A DNA stretch of 5,589 nucleotides from CAZYVA01 sp964650695 (GTDB lineage Bacteria; Bacillota; Clostridia; Lachnospirales; Lachnospiraceae). Of the stretch, positions 5,539-5,589 are shown piece after piece. Location of the stretch: positions 1 through 5,589 of the forward strand of contig CAZYVA010000109.1 of assembly GCA_964650695.1 (NCBI GenBank), written 5' to 3'. Under the pieces are notes generated by a model. It was not told the origin of the DNA and did no database searches. It worked only from the letters and a program-made list of their open reading frames with translations. The stretch's first letter is position 1. Each line of letters starts with the position of its first letter. Both the position numbers and the translations under genes were made by a program.

Positions 5539-5589
5539 CGCCCATTGACAAATATAAAGGTGGTTGCTATAATATGACGGGCTGTAAGA
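5535..5589 (+). CDS. Possible start of a further gene, cut by window end
   Basis: An ATG at 5535 overlaps the TGA of the sugar transferase (ATGA) and follows AAAGGAGG (5523-5530) by four bases, which is the usual picture of a coupled next gene. Only 18 codons are visible, starting MTPIDKYKGG, and no function can be read from them. Against it, a full-consensus promoter (5545-5573) lies inside these codons, and its transcripts would start after this ATG. The frame may therefore be chance, a short leader peptide, or a real gene with an internal promoter. Confidence 0.3.
   Translation, partial: MTPIDKYKGGCYNMTGCK
5545..5573 (+). promoter_or_regulatory. Full-consensus extended -10 SigA promoter pointing out of the window
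   Basis: TTGACA (5545-5550) and TATAAT (5568-5573) are both perfect and are 17 bp apart. TGC (5565-5567) in front of the -10 supplies the TGn extended element. Transcription should begin near 5580. Its position seven bases after the stop of the sugar transferase suggests a new, strongly expressed transcription unit to the right. No terminator lies before it, so the upstream operon may read through. Confidence 0.85.

Overview
The window looks like a piece of chromosome from a Gram-positive anaerobe of the Clostridia, most likely Lachnospiraceae. The grounds are SigA-type promoters, strong AGGAGG ribosome binding sites, roughly balanced GC, a CdaA/CdaR c-di-AMP pair, and an HPr that keeps both His15 and Ser46. 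The family assignment is an inference from protein character and gene order; no database was searched. No mobile element, CRISPR array, rRNA or riboswitch was seen.

Layout. Positions 1-50 hold the 5' two-thirds of a tRNA-Val(CAC) on the minus strand, cut by the window edge. It has its own promoter (59-87, minus). Back to back with it is a plus-strand promoter (97-126) that should drive the genes to its right. Two unrecognised membrane proteins follow: a 132-residue, two-helix protein (171-569) and a 351-residue, roughly eight-helix protein with a charged tail (569-1624), overlapping by one base. A perfect 17-bp inverted repeat (1638-1678) separates them from cdaA (1718-2602), the membrane diadenylate cyclase. 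cdaR (2580-3830), its YbbR-domain partner, overlaps cdaA by 23 bases. Then come a small HPr-family phosphocarrier (3845-4108) and a polyprenyl-phosphate sugar-phosphate transferase (4141-5538, possibly from 4105). The last 50 bases contain a full-consensus extended -10 promoter (5545-5573) pointing out of the window. It lies over a short open frame (from 5535) that may or may not be the start of another gene.

How the genes may work together. All complete genes lie on the plus strand with overlaps or short gaps, so they probably form one transcription unit, perhaps divided by the hairpin at 1638-1678. CdaA makes c-di-AMP and CdaR modulates it from outside the membrane. In many Firmicutes the next gene is glmM, which feeds UDP-GlcNAc synthesis. 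Here that place is taken by an HPr-like carbon-signalling protein and an enzyme that starts lipid-linked glycan synthesis. The unit thus puts c-di-AMP signalling, sugar-phosphorylation status and envelope polysaccharide initiation together, with two uncharacterised membrane proteins at its head. This functional link is inferred from gene order only. I see no clear evidence of an entirely new system; the best candidates for something undescribed are the two leading membrane proteins and the hairpin.
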